64,000 nucleotides of DNA, taken from Lunularia cruciata. Lineage: Eukaryota > Streptophyta > Marchantiopsida > Lunulariales > Lunulariaceae. How positions within the stretch are numbered: position 1 is the stretch's first letter; every line of letters starts with the position of its first letter. The notes beneath the pieces are model-generated. The model ran no database searches. It was not told where the DNA came from and saw only the letters and a list, made by a program, of their open reading frames with translations. Both the position numbers and the translations under genes were made by a program. Of this stretch, positions 11,487 through 21,830 are shown one piece after another. Location: the NCBI GenBank assembly GCA_948567375.1, contig OX419757.1:21080001-21144000 (forward strand). Reading direction: 5' to 3'.

Positions 11487-11741
11487 CCTACAAAAAACCT
11501 ACTAGTACCACAAGTGGAAGAACCGGTACCAATGGAGATTGATGCTATCCAACGAAGACCACTTGGCACAGCAGATAGAGAAAGATTATGACAAAATGGA
11601 GGTTTCTTTTATTGTCACCAAGTTGGACATCGCATTGCTGAATGGGCGACCTCGACAAGTTGCCCTGATGGAGTTTGTGGAACAAAATGATCAAGGAAAC
11701 AAAGGATCCCAATAGGAGATTTCGAGCTACCTACTGGGAGC

Positions 11742-13800
11742 TTGATTAGTTCCAATGGGATTGAAGGATCGACCTATGCAAGTTTGCTTCACTTGCAAGG
11801 TATGATATCTAATCGGGGTTGTAGGATTTTGGTTGATTTTGGAAGTTCAGAGAATTGCATATCTATGCAAGTAGCAGAGGAATTGGGTATTCCTATCAAG
11901 CCAGTGATTAGAAGTAGTTTGATGATGGCGGATGGTAGAAAAGGTTCTGCATTCCGCACCTTGCATTCTGTTACCTTCAAGATTGGGAAGGAGTATTTGG
12001 AGTGTATGAGGTTTGTAGTGGCACCTCTACACTATGATATCATTCTGGGACTACCTTGGCTTGAACGTCATAAGGTTCAATTTAATTGGACCCAACGCCA
12101 AATTCAAGTACAACACCAAGGTAAGAATTTCCAATTAGGTTGTCTGGCACCTCTGAATAAGACACCTAAGAATAGTCAGTCCCAAGATGGGAAATTTGTT
12201 GAGAAGGTAGCTATAGAGCAAATCTGGAAGGGAGATGAGTCCCAAGATGGGAAGTTTGCCAAGAAGGTAACCATGGAGCAAGCTTGGAAGAGAGATGAGT
12301 CCCTAGAAGGGAAGTTTGTTAATGAAGCAGCCATCGAGCAAGCTTTGGAGGAAGATAAGTCTGTATTCGCGGTGTGGATCAAGACGATTGCACAAGAACA
12401 ATCTGAGGAGAGCCAGGTGCCGCATCAAGCAACGGTTGATCGGATAGTTCAGGAGTTTGCAGATGTGTTTCCGGATGATCTGCCAAAGGGATTACCTTCT
12501 GATCAAGGTAGTTCCTTCAAGATTGAGTTATTGCCAAGGAGTACTCTAGTGAGTAGACCAATCTATCGGCTCTCACCAAAGGAGTTGGAGGAGTTGCGAA
12601 CAATACTTACAGAGTTGTTGGAGAAGGATTTCATACGACATAGTACCTCACAGTGGGGAGCACCAGTACTATTTGTTCCAAAGAAGGACGGAGGACTTCG
12701 TTTTTGTATTGATTACTGTGGGCTCAATAAGCAAACCGTGAAGAATGCATATCCCTTGCCTTGGATCGATGACCTGCTTGATCAATTAAGTAGAGCACGC
12801 TAATTTTCCAAGCTAGATCTTTGTAGTGGCTATTGGTAAATTCCTATTGAAGGAGAGGACGTGCAAAAGACTGCCTTTTGCACAAGGTATGAATATTTTG
12901 AGTGGAGAGTTCTACCTTTTGGACTCACTAATGCTCCAACAGTCTTCATGGATCAGATGCATCAGGTGTTGGAAGGACTATTGGGTCAGTCCATGGTAGT
13001 GTTCTTAGATGATATCTTAATCTATAGTAGGATAGAGGCAGAACACAGAAATCATGTGCGAGAAGTCCTAAGACGACTACAACAGTGGAAATTTTACTGC
13101 AAGAAGTCAAAGTGTGCTTTTTGGCAAAAGGAGGTTACCTTCTTGGGTCATAAGATCTCATCAGAGGGGATCAAGATGGAAGAAGAGAAGATCAAGGCCA
13201 TTACTGATTGGCCTACTCCAAAGGATGCTACCAAAGTACGAGCATTCAATGGATTGGCCAATTTTTACCGACGGTTCATCCACTATTATGCTCACGTGGC
13301 TGCACCATTGACTGACCTCTTGGGAAAGAACTCGAGCTTCCAATGGACCACCAAGCATGAAGAAGCATTCCAGAAGTTAAAGCATATGGTGTCTTCAAGA
13401 CCCATTCTTCAACCATATGATCCTCAACTACCTTGTGTGGTTGATTTTGATGCTTCTAACCTTGCAATTGGAGCTGTGTTGCAACAAGAAGTTCCAGATG
13501 GACTACATCCTATTGCCTTTGTGTCTCGCCGACTAAATACAGCTGAAAGAAATTACTTTGCTCAAGATTGGGAACAACTTGCAATGGTATATGCCACTAA
13601 GGTATGGAGGCATTATCTCTTGGGGAAACAAGTGATCATGCAAACTGATCACAAGCCATTGTTGCAGACCTTACACCTAGAGCACATGAAGAGTCAACAT
13701 CATTGATGGGAAGAGCAACTCCAATTGTTTGACATCAAACTTGAGTACAAACCAGGTCGGTTCCATGTCATCCCTGATGCTCTATCACAACGACCTGATT
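11742..13800 (+). pseudogene. protease, RT and RNase H of element A
   Basis: Open 11742-12803, 12861-13706 and 13725 onward. Protease comes first: [23 protein letters not shown] has DFG where DSG/DTG is expected, then [24 protein letters not shown] charged linker of three near-identical units (SQDGKF..KV..EQ..K, 12180-12345) follows. RT runs [47 protein letters not shown] (catalytic DD, about 12999-13030) and FLGHKIS. RNase H runs VDFDASNLAIGAVLQQE, then YATKVWRHYLLGK and MQTDHKPLLQTL. Stops at 12801, 12837 and 13704 break an otherwise continuous frame; those at 12837 and 13704 fit CAA and CGA codons mutated by C-to-T change. Confidence 0.9.
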
Positions 13801-13887
13801 TGAAGTCTCTTCCTCTCATTGCGGCAGCAATTACGACGGTGTCAATTGATCCCAAGATTCATAACGAGTTTCGGTTAGCTCTACAGC

Positions 13888-14900
13888 AAGATCCCTTCTT
13901 CCAAATGGTACATGGTCGGCTAACAACAGATGACAAGAAGTACAACACCTTCTCCTTCAAGGGGCCTTCTGTTCCATGCGGACCGGATCTATGTTCCAGC
14001 CAAAGGTGATCTTTGACTTGTGCGCCTTCAAGAAGCCCATGATTTACCCATCGCTGGTCACATGGGTGTGGACAAGACCTTGGGTACCCTCCAATGTCAA
14101 TGGTGGTGGCCCAACATGACACGGGATGTTTGAGAATTTGTCCAATCGTGTGAGAGTTGCCAACGTAACAAGGCCAGCAACCAGAAGCCGGGTGGACTCC
14201 TTCAACCGCTTGTCATTCCATCAGCTCGTTGGGAGCATGTGAGCTTGGATCTCATCACATCCTTGCCAAAGACAAAACAAGGACACACCGCCATCGTGGT
14301 GTTTGTGGATAAGCTTAGTAAGCAAATCCACTTGGCACCAACCTATCATATCGTGGATGCTCCAACCTTAGCGCAAATCTACTTCAACAATGTCTTCAAG
14401 CATCATGGAATGCCACGTATACTCATCTCCAACCGTGATCCTTGCTTTATCGGGAAGTTTTGGCAAGCACTCTTTCAAATACTCGGCACCAAGCTTGCTT
14501 TGTCCACGGCCTATCATCCTCAAACTGATGGACAAACCAAACGTGCAAATCATACATTGGAGGATATGTTGCGTGCCTTTGTCAATGTCCACCATACCAA
14601 TTGGGATGAATGTCTTGCCGCTGCCAAATTTTCCTACAACAATTCCAAACATGCAAGCACCGGATTCTCTCCTTTCTTTCTCAATTTTGGCCAAGATCCG
14701 CTTGTTCCAGATTCTCTTCTTGCTCCTCCTCCATCTTAGGTTCCTCATACTTCCATATTCTTGACCACTATATCCCAATCTCTCCAACAAGCCAAGTCAC
14801 CTCCTTGTTGCTCAAAATCACCAAAAACAATATGCGGACCACCATCGTCGAGATCTCACCTTTGAAGTCGGTGATAAAGTCATGCTATCCTCTAGTAACC
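13888..14900 (+). pseudogene. integrase of element A, catalytic residues changed
   Basis: The HHCC region 14025-14165 reads EAHDLPIAGHMGVDKTL, then CESCQRNKAS, with a TGA at 14129. The core is open at 14239-14739 (166 residues): SLDLITSLPKT keeps the first Asp. ISNRDPCFIGKFW has Asn at residue 65 in place of the second catalytic Asp. DGQTKRANHTLED has Lys at residue 101 where the catalytic Glu is expected. Both changes are single G-to-A steps. A TAG at 14737 and frameshifts near 14760-14880 follow. As it stands the enzyme should be inactive. Confidence 0.85.
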
Positions 14901-15310
14901 TCCCTCTCCCACTTGATACCCAAGTTCATAAACTTGCCCCTAATTGGATAGGACCCTTTGATATCACCCAAATTGTCTCTCATGTTGCTTATCGTCTTGC
15001 CTTGCCTTGTCACATGCGTATCCATCTTGTCTTTCATGTTTCCAAGTTGAAACCCTTTTTTCCTAATCCCTCTTCTTTTTCCTCTTGAGTCCAACCTCCT
15101 GCTCTTCCTATCCCTATAAATGATCATGAGGAGTACGAAGTTGATTGTATCCTTGCGCGTCGCCACATTCAACAAGGCCGTCGCCAACATACGGAGTACA
15201 AGGTCCTTTGGAAATGGTATCCCCTTCATGATGCCACATGGGAACCTCTTTTCCACCTCCAAAATGCACAGATGGCCATCAAGGAATTTGAAGCTTCACT
15301 GGCGACAAGG
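14870..15310 (+). pseudogene. integrase C-terminus and chromodomain of element A
   Basis: 14882-15088 reads VHKLAPNWIGPFDITQIVSHVAYRLALP..RIHLVFHVSKLKPF, the GPF/Y-type C-terminal domain. After a TGA at 15086 the same region encodes a chromodomain: EEYEVDCILARRHIQQGRRQHTEYKVLWKWYPLHDATWEPLFHLQNA (15129-15270). Y, W and the final WEP of the aromatic-cage fold are present. A frameshift separates the two parts. Confidence 0.85.
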
Positions 15311-15337
15311 ATGTCACCAACTAGCGGCGGGAGAATA

Positions 15338-15753
15338 TGTAACAATATGGAGTTTAGCAACAAAATTAGTCGGGCTCACAAAGTAGCACATAAGATAAAT
15401 TAGCCTAGAATATTCTGGAAGTATCTAGGAAGCTTCTTGGGAAGCTTCTTGGTTAGCTTAGCTTGCACCTTAAGTAAGTAGCTTCTAGAAGGAAGCTTCC
15501 AACTAGCTTAGCTTGCATGCCAAGTAGGTGGCTTCTAGAAGGAAGCTTCTTGAGAAGCTTCCTAGTTAACTTGGCTTGCACTCTAAGAAAGCGGCTTGAG
15601 GAAGCTTCTTGAGAAGCTTCTCAAGGGCCTTGTATGCTACCTATAAATACCAAGGCCAAAGCTCATGCTAGGCATTTGGAGTTTTCCCTCATTCAAGTGT
15701 CCCAATGTGAGTTTCCATTCTCATATTACTCTCCTCGGTTTCGGTCTTTTACA
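15338..15753 (+). repeat. 3' LTR of element A
   Basis: Near-identical to 10131-10558, shorter by one 12-bp indel in the GAAGCTTC array. A purine tract GGCGGGAGAA (15327-15336) precedes it. Followed by the TTTC target duplicate and the resumed B sequence. Confidence 0.95.
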
Positions 15754-15757
15754 TTTC

Positions 15758-16247
15758 AACTAGGTGATAAGGTCATGCTTTTGTCCAATAACCTTCTTCT
15801 CCCACTTGATACCCAAGTCCTTAAACTTGCTCCTAATTAGATAGGTCCATTTGAGATTATTGCTCTTCTTTCTCTTATTGCCTACCAACTTGCTCTCCCT
15901 AGTCATATGTTGATCCATCATATGTTCCATGTTTCAATATTAAAATCATTTATTTCTAACCTATCTTCCTTTTCCTAATGCACTTGTGTCCAACCCTCTT
16001 CTCCTCCCATCCCTACAAACAATGATGAGGAAGTTGAAGTTGAATATGAAGTTGATCATATCCTTGCACACTATGCCATCCAATATAGCTACCAATAATA
16101 CATTGAATATAAGATCTTTTGGAAAGGGTATCTCTTTCATCATGCCATATAGGAGCATCTTTCTCATCTCCATAATACCAAATAGCCATATAGGAGTTCA
16201 AAACTTCCATGGTGACAAAGATGTCACCAAATAGCAGCAAGGGAATA
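15758..16247 (+). pseudogene. integrase C-terminus and chromodomain of element B, resumed
   Basis: Continuation of B after the A insertion. LGDKVMLLSNNLLLPLDTQVLKLAPN (15762-15838) joins the interrupted B integrase at 10130. Further on, HHMFHVSILK and a degenerate chromodomain (EVEVEYEVDHILAHYAIQYSYQ, about 16025-16100) parallel the A counterparts. Stops and a frameshift at about 15840-16000. Confidence 0.75.
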
Positions 16248-16675
16248 TATAATAATATAGAGTTAGTAGAAGAGTTAGTAATCTAAGCTAAATATAGCAA
16301 AAATAATTAGAACTAGTCTAAGAATGTGCTATAAGCATCACAAAAGCTTATGTGTAAAATATTCTAGAAGCATACAAGAAGCTTCTTGGGAAAAATTTCT
16401 AGATACTTTCCAAGGGTAGAGTAACTTATACACCAAGTTGACAACTAGCTTAGCTTGTACACAAAGTAAACAACTACCTTAGCTTGCACTCCAAGTAAGG
16501 CAGTTCCTAGAAGGAACCTTTGTTGGAAGCTCCTTGGAAATCTTGTACCCATGTTACCTATAAATTCCTATGCCAAGCTCAAGCTAGGAATTTGAAGTTT
16601 CATTCACTTAAGAGTCCCAATGTGATCTTTCACTTTAGTCTTCCATTATCATATTTCTCTCCTTGGTCTTTAACA
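16248..16675 (+). repeat. 3' LTR of element B
   Basis: Starts TATAATAATATAGAGTTAG, parallel to TGTAACAATATGGAGTTTAG of A, and ends GGTCTTTAACA. It shares the AGCTTAGCTTG blocks and the TATAAATTCC box region near 16558. Only one intact GAAGCTTC (16379) remains, against seven in A. Confidence 0.8.
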
Positions 16676-16682
16676 CTCTCCA

Positions 16683-18420
16683 TTAAGCAAGGCCATAAAG
16701 CACACTCCCATGTGTTCTCTTCACCATTTGTTCTCTTGAGGGTAGAAAACCCTCATCCCACCTGGATTGGAGGAGGTGATTTACCTCTACACTTGTGCTA
16801 TCAATCCAAAGGAAAACATCAAACCATGTAATACAACACTCTATAAACTCTTTAACTACAAGTTGTGATACATATGCAAATGTTCTTTTGCCTCTATAAG
16901 ATGACCATCCTAATTGCTCCATAGAGGCTCTCTTTGTCTAAATGCCTAGTATACTACATAATGTCTACAAGACAACTAATATCCAAAATAAAAATCTTCC
17001 TATATCTCTCATGAGCATAAATTATGCAAGGAATGAACTATCTAGATAAGGTCATAATGTCTCTCAAGTTGGCATGTCTCAAAATCTCACACTTGAGTGT
17101 CATCTTCCTCTCTTCTAGCCACTCTATCTCCTCATGCAGATGTCCAAAGTGGGGTGGGAATGCAAGATGATGCAAGAATTGCTATCTCCAAGCAATAATA
17201 TCTAAATCTTGCTCTTTCACACTAGGCTCTCCAATAGGCATTCCATGTAGATGAGACTTTGTCTATGTTGCCCCAAACAACATCTCTACAATAATAGGCT
17301 GAGTCTCACTCTCTATATGGTAGGTCTTAGTATGGCAAGTGACACTTTGAAAATAGTCAGTTTGAGTTTGCACACCTATATGTATGTCCATACTCTTGGA
17401 CTCCTCATAGACACTTTGAGATTCCTCTAACAATCCCCTAGTAACATACAACTCTCTTGGGTAAAGCTCCTCTTGAAACCAAGCCTCCTTGGCATAAGCT
17501 TGTCTTTGGGACAAAAGCATATCTAACTCATCCAACAACTCTACACAAGCACTCTCTAAGGTCCTAAACAGAACCCCCTTATCAACTAGATCCCTCTTAT
17601 TCTCAAGAACAAGGCACTTCCTTTTCCAATAAGTTGGCTTCCCTCATGTGAACCTCACTCTCCCCTAACTTTAATTGTCCAAGATTCACAAGATCAAATG
17701 ATGAGCTCTTATCCTCACACCCCAATGGGTAACCAAAAAATTTTCTTACCTCCTCTCACAAGTCCATCCTCTAGGATAGACTACTCTATAAGATCAACAA
17801 AAGTAGTATCTTGGCTTGGCATAATATGTACAAATCATAGGCAAAACTAGGATCCTCTATAGGAGGAGTGTCATCTACAACATGGATAGGAAAGGGTCAT
17901 CTACAATATGAAGAGAGTGACTTACGCACGAGTAAAGATCAATACCAATACACCAAATTTGAAGCATTCAACACAATCAAATAGTCAAAACTATAACATA
18001 TCTCCAGGACTTAAGACATTAAAATCATACAGCTAATGAGTAGAATCATTTAATATGTGTTTCAAAAAAATACAACATAGTAAAAAACTTATAGTTTTTA
18101 AAAGCCCTAAGTACATTCCTCTCAACTCACCCTCATCACACTCATCCTTGTCCTCACCCTCATGTGCACTATGCAAAGGGGTTCTTCCCTCCTAAATTTG
18201 ATGCCATAAGTAACCTCATTGTCTCTAATAATATCCCTCTCCAAAAAAAGATGAGTAAGGAACTGTCTTACAAAAATCATCTTGAACCATTTCTTGTTAG
18301 GGTGTTAAAGGTGCTTTTGTAAGAACACCAACTTTGCCTCAACACCCACCAACATAAGCTTCACCTTATCATAGTCCTCTATAGAATGCTCAACCTTGCT
18401 ATTCATGTTAAGAGCAAGTT
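16683..18420 (-). pseudogene. Unrecognised minus-strand coding relics
   Basis: The minus strand has long stretches of protein-like sequence separated by few stops. 17538 down to 17263 is open: MLDELDMLLSQRQAYAKEAWFQEELYPREL. The same frame continues past a stop into FPPHFGHLHEEIEWLEERKMTLKCEILRHANLRDIMTLSR (about 17160-17050). 16922-16683 is open: SQLVVKEFIECCITWFDVFLWIDS. Around 18380-18150 another stretch reads KVEHSIEDYDKVKLMLVGVEAKLVFLQK and RQFLTHLFLERDIIRDNEVTYGIKF. It is rich in charged residues and possible coiled coil. I do not recognise the family; a transposon-derived gag-like or captured host sequence is possible. Confidence 0.4.
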
Positions 18421-18835
18421 ATTCATGAACCAACTTTGGTCTATGAACTGGCACAAGGAGTGAACTCAAGAACTGAAAGAAAGGCCTCTATCATCAATGT
18501 GTATATTGCCAAGCAAGAAATCTCCTAATAGTCAGGTCTCTTATGGGAGACCAATCCTCTAATGAATATAGAACATGCTTCTTTTTCCCCAAACTCATTC
18601 TTTGCAAAGCAAAGGCCTCTTGGATACCCTCAAGAGTCAAATTACATGGTTCTCTCTATCACTGTCCGTATGAGTTTGTGCATCCCATTTGCTAGAAAAT
18701 TTAGTGCAAACAAAATGACTTGATGTATCAACTACAAAAAACATATCTAACCTCTCTATAGATATAGGGTTCACTCATAAGAGCTACTCATACAGAATGG
18801 GGTTTGTTTGAACCCTCCTTCTTGAACCAATGGTT

Positions 18836-18990
18836 GGTCAAGGGATCCAAGGGTTTGTTTGCAACTTTTATCCGGACACATAGGGCTGGTTGAGGGATCC
18901 AAGTGCTCATTTGGAACTTGTTTTTGGACAAACAGGTTTGGATAAGGGATCTAGGGTTTGGTCAGAACCCATTTCTAGACAAATGTGTTT
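18836..18990. repeat. Decayed tandem repeat, about 60-bp period
   Basis: The motif GGGATCCAAG or GGGATCTAGG followed by a TTTG-rich segment returns at about 18839, 18894 and 18953. The units are diverged and I see no coding role. Confidence 0.45.
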
Positions 18991-19816
18991 GTTGACAGAG
19001 AAAAGAACTTGGTAAGAAGCATCCATGGTTTTTTCACAACCTGCTACTAACATATGGTTTGGCTAGCAAAGAATGGTGGTTCATTCAAGGAGACACAAGG
19101 TTTGTTTGACCTTGAATTGGAAGGTGTGGGTTGGTCTAAGAAAAATCCAAGAATAGGAGTAGTTTAGAGCAATTAGGTTTTTTTTTGGGCCATTCTCTTC
19201 AAGGTTTAGTTTGCTCATGGGGAAAATTGAAAACAAGGAATTATTTTGTAGGACAACAACAAAATGGGGGTTGCTCATGGGGTCTTGGGTTCATATAGGA
19301 GAAAGTATAGGATTAAGGTTTTGGCCAAGGATTTAGGGTTTCTTGCAAGGATTGAAAACAAAGGGATCATCATCAGAGAGAGTTCTCCAAGGTTTAGGGG
19401 TTTGAATTGGGATTTGGGAACAAAAAACACATAAATAGGAATTAAATGGAATTGACATGAATTGCACTTGTAATTCATTAAAATTAACAAGGAAATATGA
19501 AATTGACACTTGAAACTGAAATCACTTGAAATTGATGGAAGGTGACTTACATCAAGAGCAAGGTATTTAATCTCAAGAGCCACTTTCAGACCAAATGGAT
19601 TGAGGTCCACCTCATGAATAGTCTCCATTGCCTTCCTCACTTGTATTCTTATCCAACCAACTCCACTTGATCCAAGTATAGTAACTTGCATTGAAATAGG
19701 TATCTATCAACCAATTTTCTTCACTACAATTTTCCATGTTGGGTTTGTCCCATGCTTGCCATGGTTCACTCACTCTCTATTCTTGTTTTTCTTTAGTTTG
19801 TTTGTAGGTTCTTTTC

Positions 19817-20060
19817 TCTCTCTTGTTTGAATGTGCTCTCTCTTTCCTTGTACATCTCTTTCTTCAAATTTCTATTCCAAGTCCTTCCCTTCTCACCTCT
19901 CTCTTGTTTGAATATGCTTTCTCTATCCTTGTATCTCCTTTTCCTTCAAATTTTTGTCTATAGATCCTCTTCATCTCTCTTGTTTGAATGTGCTTTCTTT
20001 GTCATTGTGCCTACCTTTCCTTTGAAAGTGCTCTTTGTGCTCTCTATACACTTGCTTCTA
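19817..20060. repeat. Pyrimidine-rich tandem repeat, 75-82-bp units, three copies
   Basis: Units begin CTCTCTTGTTTGAATGTGC-like at about 19817, 19899 and 19974, each followed by a CTTTC-rich and then a TTCAAATTT segment. Copies differ at many positions. The open frame across the region is a consequence of pyrimidine richness. Confidence 0.6.
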
Positions 20061-20099
20061 TGTTTGCATTCTTGTCCTGATTTTTCTTCTCAATTCTTG

Positions 20100-21000
20100 A
20101 TTTCTCATTGACTTTGTTGTCACAATGCTTGCCTCTCTCAATGCTTGTACATCTCCCCCACAGTCCTTCCTAATTTCCCAGTTTTCTCCTGTATTCTCCT
20201 TAAATTTCTTCCTCTTCTCAATCCTCTCTACTGCTTTTGATCAGCCCTTGCTTATAAATACAAAGAGATATTTATACATATAAATTCACTTGCTTATAAA
20301 ATGAGAGATGTATACATATAAATTCACAAGAATTTGCAAATATAAACCATTACTTGACTAAATTGAGCTATCCAAACACAAATTGTTTTACAGATATTCT
20401 TGGATCTGAAATATATACATATGGATTAATATAAATTATTTTACTAGAAGTGTTGAAGCAACACCCAATTTATACCCATACACATAAGGTCATTCAAAAA
20501 AATACATAGTTTTATTTGGGATTCATATATCTTGCATTTTTATGTTGGAATGCCATACACATATACATAATAAATGATCTTGTTTCTTCCCTTGGTGGGA
20601 TTCTAGCAAATCATATAATGCATCTTGATCTCCAACTAATTTGTTTACAATCTTGTCACTATTGATGTCCTCATCTACCCACATTTTAGACCAATTAATA
20701 AAAAAAATCATGCAAATAATGCACGAGCTGATTCACTTCAATAAAACATTTTTATTCTTGGTTTTCAGTTTGGATCCTTAGTTCCCACAAAGAATGCAAT
20801 CTTTCCTTCATGATGCTTGTATAATGCTCATGCACTTGCAACAAATTTATTGGATTCTATTCTCTCTTCTATGTAGAGCTATTTGAAGGCACTAAGTCAC
20901 TCATAGGAACATAATCTGAGTCTCCTAGCATATACAACTAGTGTTCAAACTAATTATACTCCTCTCTTTGCTCAATTTCATTCTCTAATAGACTTTTTGA
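20100..21000. other. AT-rich stretch without recognised genes
   Basis: Short chance frames only. No domain, RNA gene or clear repeat boundary seen. Confidence 0.5.
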
Positions 21001-21830
21001 TATAAGTCATGTCATGAATGTGAAATGCACTATTGTTGCATTAGCATTTGCATTGAGTCCTAAGATGTAAAGACCAATATGCCTAGATGTATACTCCAAA
21101 GGAAAAGGAGAAAAGGAATAAAAGCACACTTGGAGGTATGAAAGGACAAGAAGAGGCAAAGACTCCACTAAAAGGGCCAAAAGGCAAAGAGAACCCAATT
21201 AGCACACGCAACAGAAAAGGAGCATATAACTACATGGTGTAATATAGATCCTCCAAAGATATGTCTTGCAAAATTGATGAGGTGTTGTGGAGGGAATTGG
21301 CACCCCCACTTCAAATGCCTGTCTATAAAGACTCAAAGCCTACAATCTCTATAGGATGATGAAGATTCTCTATCAAAAGTAAGAGGTAAGCATGATGGGT
21401 GAGAAAGTCAAGGTGCAAATCCTTTGTAGTGAGCCTCATGTTGCCTCTTGAAGGACCATCAAATTGAGATGAAGGTGGACAAACATCTCCATTGCTAGAG
21501 AGATGAAGGTGTAAGAGGCAACCGTGAGCATAGTGGTTCTCTTTTCCCTTGGTGGCAATGATCACTACTGCTCTTGCTTGGATATTTGTGCCAAGGACTC
21601 TAGTCACCACCACCCTATCAAACAATGTACATTGGCTATCCCTAAAGGTGATAATATCTATCTATAGAAGCCAGTGAGATGGTCTTGGTAGGACCATCTG
21701 TTGCTCAATCTAGATTGTGAGCATGTAGATCTTAGGATATGGGCCACTGCATCACTAATGGCATCATGGACTTTAGTTGACTATTCTTCCATGGAAAATC
21801 ATAAGATGTGAATGCCCCCAACATCAAATG
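21000..21830. repeat. Dispersed repeat, related to 33300-34250
   Basis: Several blocks match in the same order. AATATAGATCCTCCAA (21241) pairs with GATATAGATCCTCCAA (33538). GATGAAGATTCTCTATC (21357) pairs with GATTGAGATTCTTTATC (33661). A GGCAATGATCA block (21553) pairs with TGCAATGATTA (33858). GGCATCATGGACTTTAG (21759) pairs with GGCATCATAAACTCTAG (34065). This points to two old copies of one repeat. No coding function recognised. Confidence 0.5.

Larger units (their letters stand above)
10131..15753 (+). mobile_element. Ty3/gypsy chromovirus 'A', full length, nested in B
   Basis: A complete 5.6-kb element: 5' LTR 10131-10558, primer site 10560-10571, gag, protease, RT, RNase H, integrase, chromodomain, purine tract 15327-15336, 3' LTR 15338-15753. 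The tetranucleotide TTTC flanks it at 10127-10130 and 15754-15757. Removing A and one TTTC gives a contiguous B sequence that aligns with the corresponding A region at 14850-14885. By eye the two LTRs differ by about eight substitutions and one 12-bp indel, so the insertion is fairly young. The coding region already has several stops. Confidence 0.95.
5632..16675 (+). mobile_element. Ty3/gypsy chromovirus 'B', old, interrupted twice, 5'-truncated
   Basis: A decayed relative of element A. Its first recognisable base, near 5632, corresponds to about 11283 in A, in the middle of gag. The 5' LTR and the first half of gag are therefore missing, and the copy abuts the end of the C LTR. Homology to A runs through protease, RT and RNase H to about 8010, stops for 1.1 kb, resumes at about 9173, and reaches 10130, where A is inserted. 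It continues from 15758 to the 3' LTR at 16248-16675. Divergence is high and every frame is broken, so B is older than A. Confidence 0.85.

Noticed and set aside
14368-14790. 140-codon minus-strand reading frame inside element A
   Set aside because: Mirror image of the integrase core on the plus strand, which has clear family motifs.
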